Shown here in pieces: positions 1 through 6,365 of a stretch of 6,624 nt of DNA (within the stretch, counting starts at the first letter, position 1; the number at the start of each line of letters is the position of its first letter). Below the pieces are notes generated by a model. It made no database searches and was not told the origin of the DNA. It saw only the letters and a program-made list of their open reading frames with translations. Location: assembly GCA_031732875.1 (NCBI GenBank), contig JAVMKL010000070.1, forward strand, positions 1 through 6,624, written 5' to 3'. Source of the stretch: JAVMKJ01 sp031732875 (GTDB taxonomy: Bacteria; Pseudomonadota; Gammaproteobacteria; Competibacterales; Competibacteraceae). A program made the translations under genes and the position numbers.

Positions 1-752
1 GCGTTCGCCTTGGGGCGAAGCAAGACCAGGGTGGCGTTATCGGCGGCCGAGCCGCCGAGCCGCGCGGCTTGTTCGGTCAGCATCCGGGCGGCGATCGCTG
101 GGCCGTTGGCGAGGGTAGTGGTCCAGATCTCGGGTTCGGTTACGTACTCCCAGATGCCATCGGAGCACAATGCGAGCAGATCGTCGAGCTGGATGGCGAA
201 ATCGCCCATGTCCGGTTTGGGTTGATCCTCGCCGCCCAGGCAGCGGTAGAGCCGGTTCTGCGCCGGATGGGACGCCATCTGGGATTCGTCGATTTCACCC
301 AGATCCATCAACAACTGCACGGCCGAATGATCGCGGGTGCGCATCAGCCGGCGGCCGCGGCGGAAGTGGTACAGCCGGCTGTCGCCGATGTTGAGCCAGT
401 GGGCCCGATCGTGGTCGAGCCAGACCATTACGACGGTGCTGCGGGCGGTTTCCGACTGGCTGTTGATGGCGTCGTGCATCTGCCGGCACAATTGATTGAG
501 AGCGGTCGACGGATCGGCATGGAGTTGAACACCGGCATTCTGCACGAAGTTGCGAGCCGCATCGATGACGATTTGGGCGCCCAAGGCGCCATCGAGATGA
601 CCGCCCATGCCATCAGCCACGATGGCCAGCAGCCCTTTTTGGTCGGGGGGCTGGAAAATGCCCCAGCGATCCTGCTGTTCGTGACGTCCGCCCACCTGAC
701 TGGCGGCTCCCTGATCCCACTGGGGGGGATTACCCTTTTCGCGGAGGGTCAC
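1..752 (-). CDS. PP2C-family Ser/Thr protein phosphatase, partial at 3' end
   Basis: A metal-dependent phosphatase (PPM/PP2C) that would remove phosphate from Ser/Thr residues in the cytoplasm. The frame stays open for 250 codons to the left edge, and its stop codon lies outside. Visible motifs, numbered from the GTG start: QQDRW (Asp28, first metal-ligand motif), VADGMGG (Asp47), GDSR at 123-126, CSDGIW (Asp198) and ADNATLVLL (Asp238-Asn239). These are the acidic metal ligands of the family in the expected order. Single-domain bacterial PP2Cs are about 235-260 residues, so little should be missing. I chose the GTG start at 752 because GGAG lies 8 bases upstream and the GTG overlaps the TGA of a small upstream ORF, which suggests translational coupling. 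The frame is open further upstream, but codon use there is poor. No partner kinase or FHA protein is visible. The family call is secure. The substrate is unknown. Confidence 0.9.
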   Translation of the reverse strand, partial: MTLREKGNPPQWDQGAASQVGGRHEQQDRWGIFQPPDQKGLLAIVADGMGGHLDGALGAQIVIDAARNFVQNAGVQLHADPSTALNQLCRQMHDAINSQSETARSTVVMVWLDHDRAHWLNIGDSRLYHFRRGRRLMRTRDHSAVQLLMDLGEIDESQMASHPAQNRLYRCLGGEDQPKPDMGDFAIQLDDLLALCSDGIWEYVTEPEIWTTTLANGPAIAARMLTEQAARLGGSAADNATLVLLRPKAN

Positions 753-898
753 ATCTGGTTCTCCATCGGCTTGGCGGTCGCGGAGCCAGCGAACGCCGTG
801 GGGGGGCAGGAAATAGGGTGGATGGCCAGCAAACGCAGGGTCCGGATGGGAACCCGGCCGGTGGAACGATCGACGTTGCGAGCATATCGCCCGGGCAT
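749..898 (-). CDS. Small ORF coupled to the phosphatase, function unknown
   Basis: A 49-codon ORF starting MPGRYARNVDR and ending KPMENQM. Its TGA (751-749) overlaps the GTG start of the phosphatase (752-750), a typical arrangement for translational coupling. GAGGAG lies 6 bases before this ATG. An earlier in-frame ATG at 943 would give 64 residues (MAVVILNQSVAEEIR...), but it has no Shine-Dalgarno sequence and sits against an AT-rich -10-like stretch, so 898 is preferred. Third codon positions are almost all G or C up to the stop, which favours real coding over a shadow. No domain, membrane segment or family is recognised. It could be a small regulator of the phosphatase or only a leader that delivers ribosomes to it. 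A run of seven Cs in the coding strand (near 810-816) offers a slip site: one extra C would join this frame to the phosphatase. Confidence 0.4.
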   Translation of the reverse strand: MPGRYARNVDRSTGRVPIRTLRLLAIHPISCPPTAFAGSATAKPMENQM

Positions 899-943
899 GC
901 GAATCTCCTCGGCAACACTCTGGTTGAGGATGACAACGGCCAT

Positions 944-975
944 ATTTTATTTTAACGCCGATTGGGGACAAGCAA
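944..975 (-). promoter_or_regulatory. Possible promoter for small ORF and phosphatase
   Basis: On the minus strand two overlapping TAAAAT boxes (954-949 and 949-944) resemble the -10 element. A TTGCTT at 975-970 could serve as a -35, but the spacer is only 15 bases, so the match is weak. Transcription from here would begin near 937-942, which would exclude the ATG at 943 and favour the start at 898. The gap 944-1041 also separates this unit from the peroxiredoxin stop codon. It contains CCGGCCGG but no convincing terminator. Confidence 0.25.
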
Positions 976-1041
976 TGCAAAATTCGAACGCGACCACCCT
1001 TCCGGCCGGGGATTGAATCATGAATGGCGACGAGTGGTGGA

Positions 1042-1506
1042 TTACAGCAGCCTGAGAACTTCCTCGGCGTGATGGGTGCAGTCGGGACTATCGAGGATGT
1101 GAGCAATATGGCCGCTCTCGTCGATGATGAAGGTGACGCGGTTAGCCACTCCCAACAAGCTCATCGCCGTCCCCATCAGTCCGCCGCCGCCCACGGCGCC
1201 GTAGGCTCGGGCGACAGCACCGTCGGTGTCGGCCACCAAGGGGAAATTCAGGCCGTACTTTTCGGTGAATCGCTGGTGAGAGGCGGCATCCTGGGTCGAA
1301 ACCCCAAGGATGGCCGCGCCTTTGTTCCGGATCTCCTGATTGTGATCGCGTAGGGAACACGCCTGCTTGGTACAGCCTGGAGTGTCGTCCATCGGGTAGA
1401 AATACAGCACCAACTTCGTGCCCAGGTAATCGGACAGTTTGACGATGCTTCCATCGGTGGCAGTGGCGGTGAACATGGGGGCGGGGTCGCCGATTTTCAA
1501 TTTCAT
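1042..1506 (-). CDS. bcp: Thiol peroxidase / peroxiredoxin, Bcp (PrxQ) type
   Basis: A 154-residue cytoplasmic peroxidase of the AhpC/TSA family that would reduce hydrogen peroxide and organic hydroperoxides using thioredoxin or a similar donor. The active-site motif PMDDTPGC places the peroxidatic cysteine at Cys45. Cys50, five residues on (TKQAC), matches the resolving cysteine of the atypical 2-Cys Bcp/PrxQ group. Arg123 in ANRVTFIID corresponds to the conserved arginine near the active site. A third cysteine, Cys143, lies near the C-terminus. A Gly-rich stretch (GAVGGGGLMG, about 103-112) occupies the loop before that arginine and may be slightly longer than in E. coli Bcp. Length is normal for the family. 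A weak GAGAG lies about 7 bases before the ATG. It follows the reductase gene on the same strand after a 144-base gap (1507-1650) in which I see no clear promoter or terminator. It may guard lipid stores against peroxidation, but that is only context. Confidence 0.93.
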   Translation of the reverse strand: MKLKIGDPAPMFTATATDGSIVKLSDYLGTKLVLYFYPMDDTPGCTKQACSLRDHNQEIRNKGAAILGVSTQDAASHQRFTEKYGLNFPLVADTDGAVARAYGAVGGGGLMGTAMSLLGVANRVTFIIDESGHIAHILDSPDCTHHAEEVLRLL

Positions 1507-1650
1507 TGTTTTACTCTCGCGGGTTGGGTTGAAACGGGTTGATCGGAGTCGGTCCGTCGGTTTCGTCCGGGGCTTTGATGCGCTGGGGTACCACGACGCG
1601 CGTATGGCAAGGCACTCAGACCATGTCGGGACCGATCCGTTTGCATGACC

Positions 1651-3636
1651 CTACCAGTAAATGCCCCGCGTGAACTGAGCGAAGGAAATCTGTTCCAGCG
1701 AGGGCTCCTGAACATCGGGTTGCTGCCCCTTGGCCGCGGACGACTCGGGGAACAGCCGGAACGCCGTGTTCATGATCACGGCGTACACTTTGGGCGCCAC
1801 CGCGTGCAGCACTTGGGCGAAAATCCCGACTCGGGTGGCGATGCGCTCCGGCCGATAGATGATCGCCTGCACGATCAGGTCGGCCGCTTCCTCGGGGCTG
1901 AGCGTGGGTACGTGCTGGTAGATTTTGGTCGGCGCGATCATCTCGGTGCGCACCAGTGGCATGTTGATGGTGGTAAATTCGATGCCGCTGTCGGAGAACT
2001 CGGCGGCAGCGCAGCGCGAGAAGGCGTCGAGCGCCGCCTTGGAAGCGACGTAGGCCGAGAAGCGCGGGGCATTGCTGAGCACGCCGATCGAGGAGATGTT
2101 GATGATGTGGCCGCGCTTTTTCTGCAGCATGCCGGGGATGAAGCCCATGATCAGCCGCAGCGCGCCGAAGTAGTTGAGCTGCATGGTGCGTTCGTAGTCG
2201 TGGAAGCGCTCCAGCGAGTTCTCGATGGCGCGGCGGATGGAGCGGCCGGCGTTGTTGACCAGGATGTCCGCCCCGCCGTGCTCGTCCAGCACCCGCCGGA
2301 TCAGCGCGTCGCAGGAGGCGATATCGGCGATATCGGCGGTGTAGATGAAGGCCTGGCCGCCCAGCGCCTGGATTTCCTGCTGGGTCTCCAGCAGTTTGTC
2401 CTCGGTGCGGGCGACGATGATCGTCTTGGCGCCGGCTTCGGCGATTTTGATCGCGGCGGCCTTGCCGATACCCGCCGAGGCGCCGGTGATCAGCACCACC
2501 TTGCCCTTGACGGCTCCGCTCAGGCTGCGGTCGACGAACAGGTCGGGATCGAGATGGCGCTCCCAATAGTCCCACAGCTTCCAGGCGTAGGTTTCCAGCG
2601 GCGGTACGGCGATATCGGTGCCTTTCAGGGCCTTGAGCGTCTCGCGGCAGTCGAAGCGGGTGGGGTAGTTGATCAGGCCCATCACGTCGGGTGGAATGCC
2701 GAGATCTTTGAGGATCTGGTCCTTGATCCGCCGCATCGGTTTCATCTGCGCCAGGGCGGTCTTGATCAGTTGCGGCACGAAGGCAAACATCAGGGCGTTG
2801 ATCCGCAGGGTCATTTCCGGGGCGTGGGCGGCGCGGGCGAACAGGTTGAGGATATCGCCCACCCGGTGCGGGTTGGGGTCCACCAAGTGGAAACATTGGC
2901 CATCGAGCCCGTCCAGATGGGCGATGTGGTCCATGGCGTCGACGATGAAGTTGACCGGCACCAGGTTCAGCCGGCCGCCTTCGATGCCGATCATCGGCAT
3001 CCAGGGTGGCAACAGCTTGCGCAGTTTCTGGATCAGCTTGAAGAAATAGTAGGGACCGTCGATCTTGTCCATCTCGCCGGTGCGCGAGTCGCCGACCACC
3101 GCGCCGGGCCGGTAGACCCGCCAGGGACGCGAGCACTCGCGGCGGACGATGCCTTCCGATTCGTGCTTGGTCCGGTAGTAGGGATTGTCGAGTTCCTCGG
3201 CTTCCTCGAACATGTCCTCGCGGAACACGCCCTCGTACAGGCCGGCGGCGGCGATGGAACTGGTCAGGTGGAAGCAACCGGCCTCGATGGCTTCGGCGAA
3301 GGCGACCACGTTACGGGTGCCATCGATGTTGACCTTCTCCTGGATTTCGGCGCTGGCCTTGAGGTCGTAGATCGCCGCGAGATGGAACAAGTGGTGGATG
3401 CCGCCCTTGAGACGGGCAACGTCGGCGTCCGATACGCCTAGCCGCGGCTGGGTCAGGTCGCCGATGATGGGTACCGTGCGGTGGGCGGCGGCGCCCCAAC
3501 GCTGGCGCAGTTGCTCCACCATCGGCAGTTCGCGCTCCAGCATCAGGTAATAGACCGTGCTACCTTCCCGCCGCAACAGCTTTTCGACGAGACGCCGGCC
3601 GATGAAGCCGGACGCGCCGGTAACGAAATAATTCAT
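1651..3636 (-). CDS. Alcohol-forming fatty acyl-CoA reductase, two fused SDR domains
   Basis: An NAD(P)H-dependent enzyme of 661 residues expected to reduce long-chain acyl-CoA through aldehyde to fatty alcohol, the alcohol half of wax esters. The N-terminal extended-SDR domain (about 1-360) has TGASGFIG at 6-13, Ser126/127 and the YxxxK pair Tyr153/Lys157. The C-terminal classical SDR domain (about 376-625) has TGASAGIG at 384-391, NNAG at 461-464, Ser515/516 and Tyr529/Lys533, and resembles Acr1 of Acinetobacter. The domain order, the length of 661 and the C-terminal RGIYW match my memory of the characterised Marinobacter enzyme Maqu_2220. Both catalytic pairs are intact, so both sites should work. 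AGGAG lies 10 bases before the ATG. The gene diverges from the 161-residue repeat protein, and the peroxiredoxin lies downstream. Alternative reading: an SDR acting on other thioesters, which is less likely given the neighbouring WS/DGAT and acyl-CoA-binding genes. Confidence 0.93.
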   Translation of the reverse strand: MNYFVTGASGFIGRRLVEKLLRREGSTVYYLMLERELPMVEQLRQRWGAAAHRTVPIIGDLTQPRLGVSDADVARLKGGIHHLFHLAAIYDLKASAEIQEKVNIDGTRNVVAFAEAIEAGCFHLTSSIAAAGLYEGVFREDMFEEAEELDNPYYRTKHESEGIVRRECSRPWRVYRPGAVVGDSRTGEMDKIDGPYYFFKLIQKLRKLLPPWMPMIGIEGGRLNLVPVNFIVDAMDHIAHLDGLDGQCFHLVDPNPHRVGDILNLFARAAHAPEMTLRINALMFAFVPQLIKTALAQMKPMRRIKDQILKDLGIPPDVMGLINYPTRFDCRETLKALKGTDIAVPPLETYAWKLWDYWERHLDPDLFVDRSLSGAVKGKVVLITGASAGIGKAAAIKIAEAGAKTIIVARTEDKLLETQQEIQALGGQAFIYTADIADIASCDALIRRVLDEHGGADILVNNAGRSIRRAIENSLERFHDYERTMQLNYFGALRLIMGFIPGMLQKKRGHIINISSIGVLSNAPRFSAYVASKAALDAFSRCAAAEFSDSGIEFTTINMPLVRTEMIAPTKIYQHVPTLSPEEAADLIVQAIIYRPERIATRVGIFAQVLHAVAPKVYAVIMNTAFRLFPESSAAKGQQPDVQEPSLEQISFAQFTRGIYW

Positions 3637-3770
3637 GTTGTTTTAACTCCTGACTTCAGGTGGCATGACTTCATTATAGATGGCAAGCTCCGAAAATCCT
3701 TGGAGGCCGGAATCGCGCGCTGGGAGCGTCGGTACCGGCTGCGGTGAATGTGTCTAAAGGAGGATAACGG
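3637..3770. promoter_or_regulatory. Divergent promoter region with tandem TGACTTCA repeat
   Basis: This 134-base gap drives genes in both directions. On the minus strand a perfect TATAAT (3678-3673) lies about 37 bases before the reductase ATG and could be its -10 box. No good -35 is seen. TGACTTCA occurs twice in direct orientation, at 3651-3658 and 3666-3673, 15 bases apart. The first copy is part of the near-palindrome CCTGACTTCAGG (3649-3660), which overlaps the reductase Shine-Dalgarno sequence. The repeats lie just downstream of the presumed -10, a suitable place for a repressor. On the plus side, TAAAGGAGG at 3755-3763 is a very strong ribosome-binding site for the 3771 gene. The regulator is not identified. 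Confidence 0.45.
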
Positions 3771-4256
3771 ATGAGTAACCTGGAATTGTTGATGCTGATT
3801 GTCGTTACGGCACTGGTGTCGAGTCTGTCGACGCTGGCGCTGGGCTGGGTGGCGTTCCAAAAGTGGCTTCGGCCCGGGCTGGAGGTCCGATTGGAGGCGT
3901 TGGCCGCTTTGCTTGAGGCGCGGGTCAAGGCGGGCGCGGGCGCGGCTGGTCGGGAACTGCTGGAACCGCTGCGGGCGCAGGTTCGGGGGGGCGTGGAGGA
4001 TGCGGCGACTGCGCTATTGCCGGGAGTTCGGGCCGATTTGGTGACGGGCTTCCGGGAAGCTGCGGCGGAAAGCCTGCCGGCGTTCCGCGAAGAGGTACGT
4101 AAAGGATTCACCGACGCCATCGGCGCATTGAATGCGGGCGAGTTGCTCGACCGAACCGCCAGGAAAGTCGTTCGTACCGGTTCGTCGCTGGTGGAGAGCG
4201 GGTTGAACCTACTGCGGGCGACGCGTCCGGACGACCGCGACGAATCCAATCTCTGA
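3771..4256 (+). CDS. Membrane-anchored amphipathic 19-residue-repeat protein, unknown family
   Basis: A 161-residue protein I cannot assign to a family. Residues 5-27 form one hydrophobic segment (ELLMLIVVTALVSSLSTLAL...), most simply a membrane anchor with the rest in the cytoplasm. The remainder is Ala/Leu/Glu/Arg-rich and should be helical. A repeat with an exact 19-residue period is visible at 65-79, 84-98 and 103-117, with the pattern x-x-[LVF]-R-x-x-[VL]-x-x-G-[VF]-x-[DE]-A-[AI]. A weaker copy lies at 46-60. Hydrophobic residues every four positions (67/71/75, 86/90/94, 105/109/113/117) give an amphipathic face. The C-terminal tail is charged (RPDDRDESNL). The start is fixed by TAAAGGAGG 7 bases upstream. 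Its neighbours handle acyl-CoA and neutral lipid, so a role tethering or coating storage inclusions is a reasonable inference, but it is not shown. A generic phasin-like or apolipoprotein-like helix is the alternative. Confidence 0.8.
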   Translation: MSNLELLMLIVVTALVSSLSTLALGWVAFQKWLRPGLEVRLEALAALLEARVKAGAGAAGRELLEPLRAQVRGGVEDAATALLPGVRADLVTGFREAAAESLPAFREEVRKGFTDAIGALNAGELLDRTARKVVRTGSSLVESGLNLLRATRPDDRDESNL

Positions 4257-4298
4257 CCTCCAGCTTCCCGAACTTCTCCCTTTTGAGACGCTGGAGGT
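4256..4298. terminator. Inverted repeat between convergent genes, possible terminator
   Basis: A perfect 9-base inverted repeat, ACCTCCAGC at 4256-4264 and GCTGGAGGT at 4290-4298, begins at the last base of the repeat-protein stop codon. A second short stem, TCTC/GAGA (4275-4278 and 4285-4288), can form inside its 25-base loop. The gap up to 4335 separates two convergent genes, where a bidirectional terminator is expected. Neither side is followed by a U-run, so it does not fit the classical intrinsic terminator. It could instead be a transcript-end stabilising hairpin. Confidence 0.4.
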
Positions 4299-4335
4299 TG
4301 AATTGGCTTGGCGGGAAAACTGATCTAGGCTTGTT

Positions 4336-4596
4336 CTAGGCGTTCTTGAGCGATTCGACGAGATCGATGTATTGCTGCATGGCCTCTTCCCTGATCGTGC
4401 CTTTGAGTTTAGCCCAGGCGTCGTACTTGGCGCGGCCCACCAAATCGGTGAAACCGGGCCGTTTGCCTTCGACGTCGCCGTTCGCTCCCTGCTTGAACAA
4501 GGCGTACAGTTTCAGCAGGGTGTCGTTGTCGGGACGCCGGGCAAGCTTCTTGCTGTCATCCTGGGCAGTCTGGAAACGGTTCGCGAGGTCGGGCAT
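4336..4596 (-). CDS. Acyl-CoA-binding protein (ACBP)
   Basis: A small soluble carrier that binds medium- to long-chain acyl-CoA esters and delivers them to enzymes. At 86 residues it has the standard ACBP length and the four-helix pattern. LLKLYALFKQ (27-36) is the helix-2 signature carrying the ligand-contacting Tyr/Lys, with Tyr31 and Lys35 as likely candidates. GKRPGFTDLVGRAKYDAWAK (44-63) is the conserved stretch into helix 3, with Lys57 and Trp61. Tyr76 lies in the last helix. AGGAG is 8 bases before the ATG. ACBPs are universal in eukaryotes but patchy in bacteria, so its presence next to a wax synthase is informative: it probably feeds acyl-CoA to the reductase and the acyltransferase. 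It is divergent from the WS/DGAT gene and convergent with the 161-residue protein gene. Family identity is very secure. The pathway role is inferred from context. Confidence 0.95.
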   Translation of the reverse strand: MPDLANRFQTAQDDSKKLARRPDNDTLLKLYALFKQGANGDVEGKRPGFTDLVGRAKYDAWAKLKGTIREEAMQQYIDLVESLKNA

Positions 4597-4671
4597 GGCT
4601 GATTCTCCTGATCGGGCGTCTGTGGGGCGTTTTGCGTTGCAATGCGTTTGAGTATTGCCGAACTTAATTCA

Positions 4672-4717
4672 ATATAACCAGACCGGCCGAACGATTCATT
4701 GCATGTAGTGGTTATAT
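4672..4717. promoter_or_regulatory. 9-bp inverted repeat between ACBP and WS/DGAT genes
   Basis: ATATAACCA at 4672-4680 is exactly repeated in inverted form as TGGTTATAT at 4709-4717, with 28 bases between and about 37 bases centre to centre. The site lies in the 281-base divergent gap 4597-4877. Each arm extends into a -10-like box for outward transcription: TATATT on the minus strand (4676-4671) towards the ACBP gene, and TATATC on the plus strand (4713-4718) towards WS/DGAT. It may be a pair of mirrored promoters or an operator shared by the two genes. A WS/DGAT transcript starting here would have a leader of about 150 bases, containing only weak 5-base stems (4741-4763 and 4822-4839). Confidence 0.4.
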
Positions 4718-4877
4718 CGAAAGGGTGGGACCGGGAAATCGGCGATTCGAGCAAGCTGTCGCCAAGCGGCCAGTTCGTCAAAGCAGCCAGACAATTCGCC
4801 TCCCTAGAATGTGTTGGCGTAAAGCGGCCGGGGGCGCTTGCAATACCTTGGGCCGATTTCCGATCCGCGGTGCCATA

Positions 4878-6365
4878 ATGATTCTGGATTTCTTCATGCC
4901 AAAGAAAAATGACAGCGAGCGCATATCGGGGATCGATACCGCCTGGTTGCGCATGGAGCGTCCCACCAATCTGATGATGATCGCGGGGGTCATGATCTTC
5001 TCCGAGCGGCTGGAGTACGAGCGGCTGCGGGAAGTCATCGAAACCCGTTTCTTGAAATACCGGCGTTTCACCCAGCGAGCGGTCCAGAAAACTTCCGGAG
5101 CCTTCTGGGAAACCGATCCTCATTTCGATATCGGCCGGCATGTCCTGCGCACCGCGCTGCCGGGCCGGGCCGACAAGGCCGAATTGCAGCATTTGGCCAG
5201 CGATCTGATCAGCACTCCCCTGGATTTCTCCAAGCCGCTGTGGCAGTACCATCTGGTCGAGGACTATCAGGGGGGTAGCGCCCTCATCCTGCGAATTCAT
5301 CACTGCTATGCCGACGGCATCGCCTTGATCCAGGTACTCCTGTCGATGACCGATCCCGATGCGCGGGCGGCACCGGCCCTGGCCGACGAAGCGGAGCATG
5401 CCGAGGATGCGGGAATCTTCCGGCGCTTTTTCGATCCAGTGGACAAGGTCGTGCATACCACCCTCAAGTTGAGCCGAGGACTGGTCGACGAAGGTGCCGA
5501 CATCCTGATGCACCCCGGCCACATCCTCGACTACGCCCGTAGCGGCGTCCGGCTGACCGCCGAAATTGCCCGGCTCGCCTTGATGAGCGACGATTCTCAA
5601 ACCCCCTTCAAAGGTGATCTGGGCGTGTCGAAGCGGGTCGCCTGGGCCGAGCCGCTGGACCTGCGCGAGGTCAAGACGGTCGGCAGGGCGCTCGGCGGCT
5701 CGGTCAACGATGTCCTGCTGGCCTCGGTGGCGGGGGCGTTGCGCGATTATCTGGTCGAGCGGGGCGCTCCGGTTCCCGAGGACTTGCAGGTGCGGGCCGT
5801 CATACCCGTCAACCTGCGGCCGCTGGAGAAAGCTTCCCAACTGGGCAATTTTTTCGGGCTGGTGTTTCTGGCCCTGCCGGTGGGTATCGCCAATCCGCTG
5901 GAGCGGCTGTACGAGGTACGGCGGCGGATGAACGAGCTGAAGGAGTCCTTCCAGCCGATCCTGGCCCTGGGTCTGCTCGGCGTTGCCGGACTGGGGCCGA
6001 ATCTGTTGCAGCAGTCGCTGCTGGAGATACTGAGCAAGAAAGCCTCGGCGGTGATGACCAACGTGCCCGGCCCGCGCGAGGCGATTTATCTGGGGGGAGC
6101 CCGCATTTCCGAGATGATGTTCTGGGTGCCGCAATCCGGTCAGATCGGCATGGGCGTCAGCATCCTCAGCTACAACGACCGCGTTCATTTCGGCCTGGTG
6201 GTCGACCGCAAGCTGGTCGGCGATCCGGAGGCGATCATCGACCGTTTCCCTGGCCAATTCGAGAAACTGCTGTTCGTTACCCTAATGAGTCCCTGGGAGC
6301 GGGATCTCGATGCGCGGCAGGTCGAGCGGTCCCTCGGGGCGCTGGCCGGACCGGATGGCCAATAG
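4878..6365 (+). CDS. Wax ester synthase / acyl-CoA:diacylglycerol acyltransferase (WS/DGAT)
   Basis: A 495-residue bifunctional acyltransferase that esterifies fatty alcohols or diacylglycerol with acyl-CoA, making wax esters or triacylglycerol at the inner membrane and inclusion surface. The catalytic motif HHxxxDG is intact as HHCYADG at 141-147. Other family marks are RISGIDTAWLRME near the N-terminus (15-27), GGSVNDVLLA (273-282), VIPVNLRP (308-315), the TNVPGP stretch (394-399) and SYNDRVHFGLVVD (431-443). Length is usual for the family (about 450-500). I start it at the ATG at 4878. An ATG at 4725 in the same frame would add 51 residues with poor codon use and no family resemblance, so it is rejected. 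No clear Shine-Dalgarno sequence precedes 4878. The next in-frame ATG, at 4896, is no better. It is divergent from the ACBP gene, and a phasin gene follows 96 bases downstream. Wax versus triacylglycerol preference cannot be read from the sequence, but the fatty alcohol-forming reductase nearby favours wax esters. Confidence 0.94.
   Translation: MILDFFMPKKNDSERISGIDTAWLRMERPTNLMMIAGVMIFSERLEYERLREVIETRFLKYRRFTQRAVQKTSGAFWETDPHFDIGRHVLRTALPGRADKAELQHLASDLISTPLDFSKPLWQYHLVEDYQGGSALILRIHHCYADGIALIQVLLSMTDPDARAAPALADEAEHAEDAGIFRRFFDPVDKVVHTTLKLSRGLVDEGADILMHPGHILDYARSGVRLTAEIARLALMSDDSQTPFKGDLGVSKRVAWAEPLDLREVKTVGRALGGSVNDVLLASVAGALRDYLVERGAPVPEDLQVRAVIPVNLRPLEKASQLGNFFGLVFLALPVGIANPLERLYEVRRRMNELKESFQPILALGLLGVAGLGPNLLQQSLLEILSKKASAVMTNVPGPREAIYLGGARISEMMFWVPQSGQIGMGVSILSYNDRVHFGLVVDRKLVGDPEAIIDRFPGQFEKLLFVTLMSPWERDLDARQVERSLGALAGPDGQ

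Noticed and set aside
69..1016. A 315-codon open frame on the plus strand at the left edge
   Set aside because: It is antisense to the PP2C phosphatase, whose five metal-site motifs identify the true coding strand.
1645..3441. A 598-codon open frame on the plus strand and a 553-codon frame on the minus strand overlapping the reductase
   Set aside because: Both are shadows of the reductase gene. They show skewed composition without family motifs, while the 661-residue frame has complete SDR motifs from start to stop.
3674..4249. A 191-codon minus-strand ORF opposite the repeat protein
   Set aside because: Ser/Arg/Thr-rich shadow with no good ribosome-binding site. The plus frame has a near-perfect TAAAGGAGG and a structured protein pattern.
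4325..4341. CTAGGC direct repeat at 4325-4330 and 4336-4341
   Set aside because: Six-base repeat at the end of the ACBP gene, easily chance; no mobile-element or attachment-site context.
4725..4877. N-terminal extension of WS/DGAT from ATG 4725
   Set aside because: The 51 extra codons have non-coding-like third positions (for example AGA, ACA, AAT, ATA) and no resemblance to the family, which normally begins close to the residues encoded just after 4878.
4512..6257. A 581-codon open frame antisense to WS/DGAT
   Set aside because: It is a shadow of the high-GC WS/DGAT gene, with no recognisable domain; it also runs over the start of the ACBP gene in another frame.
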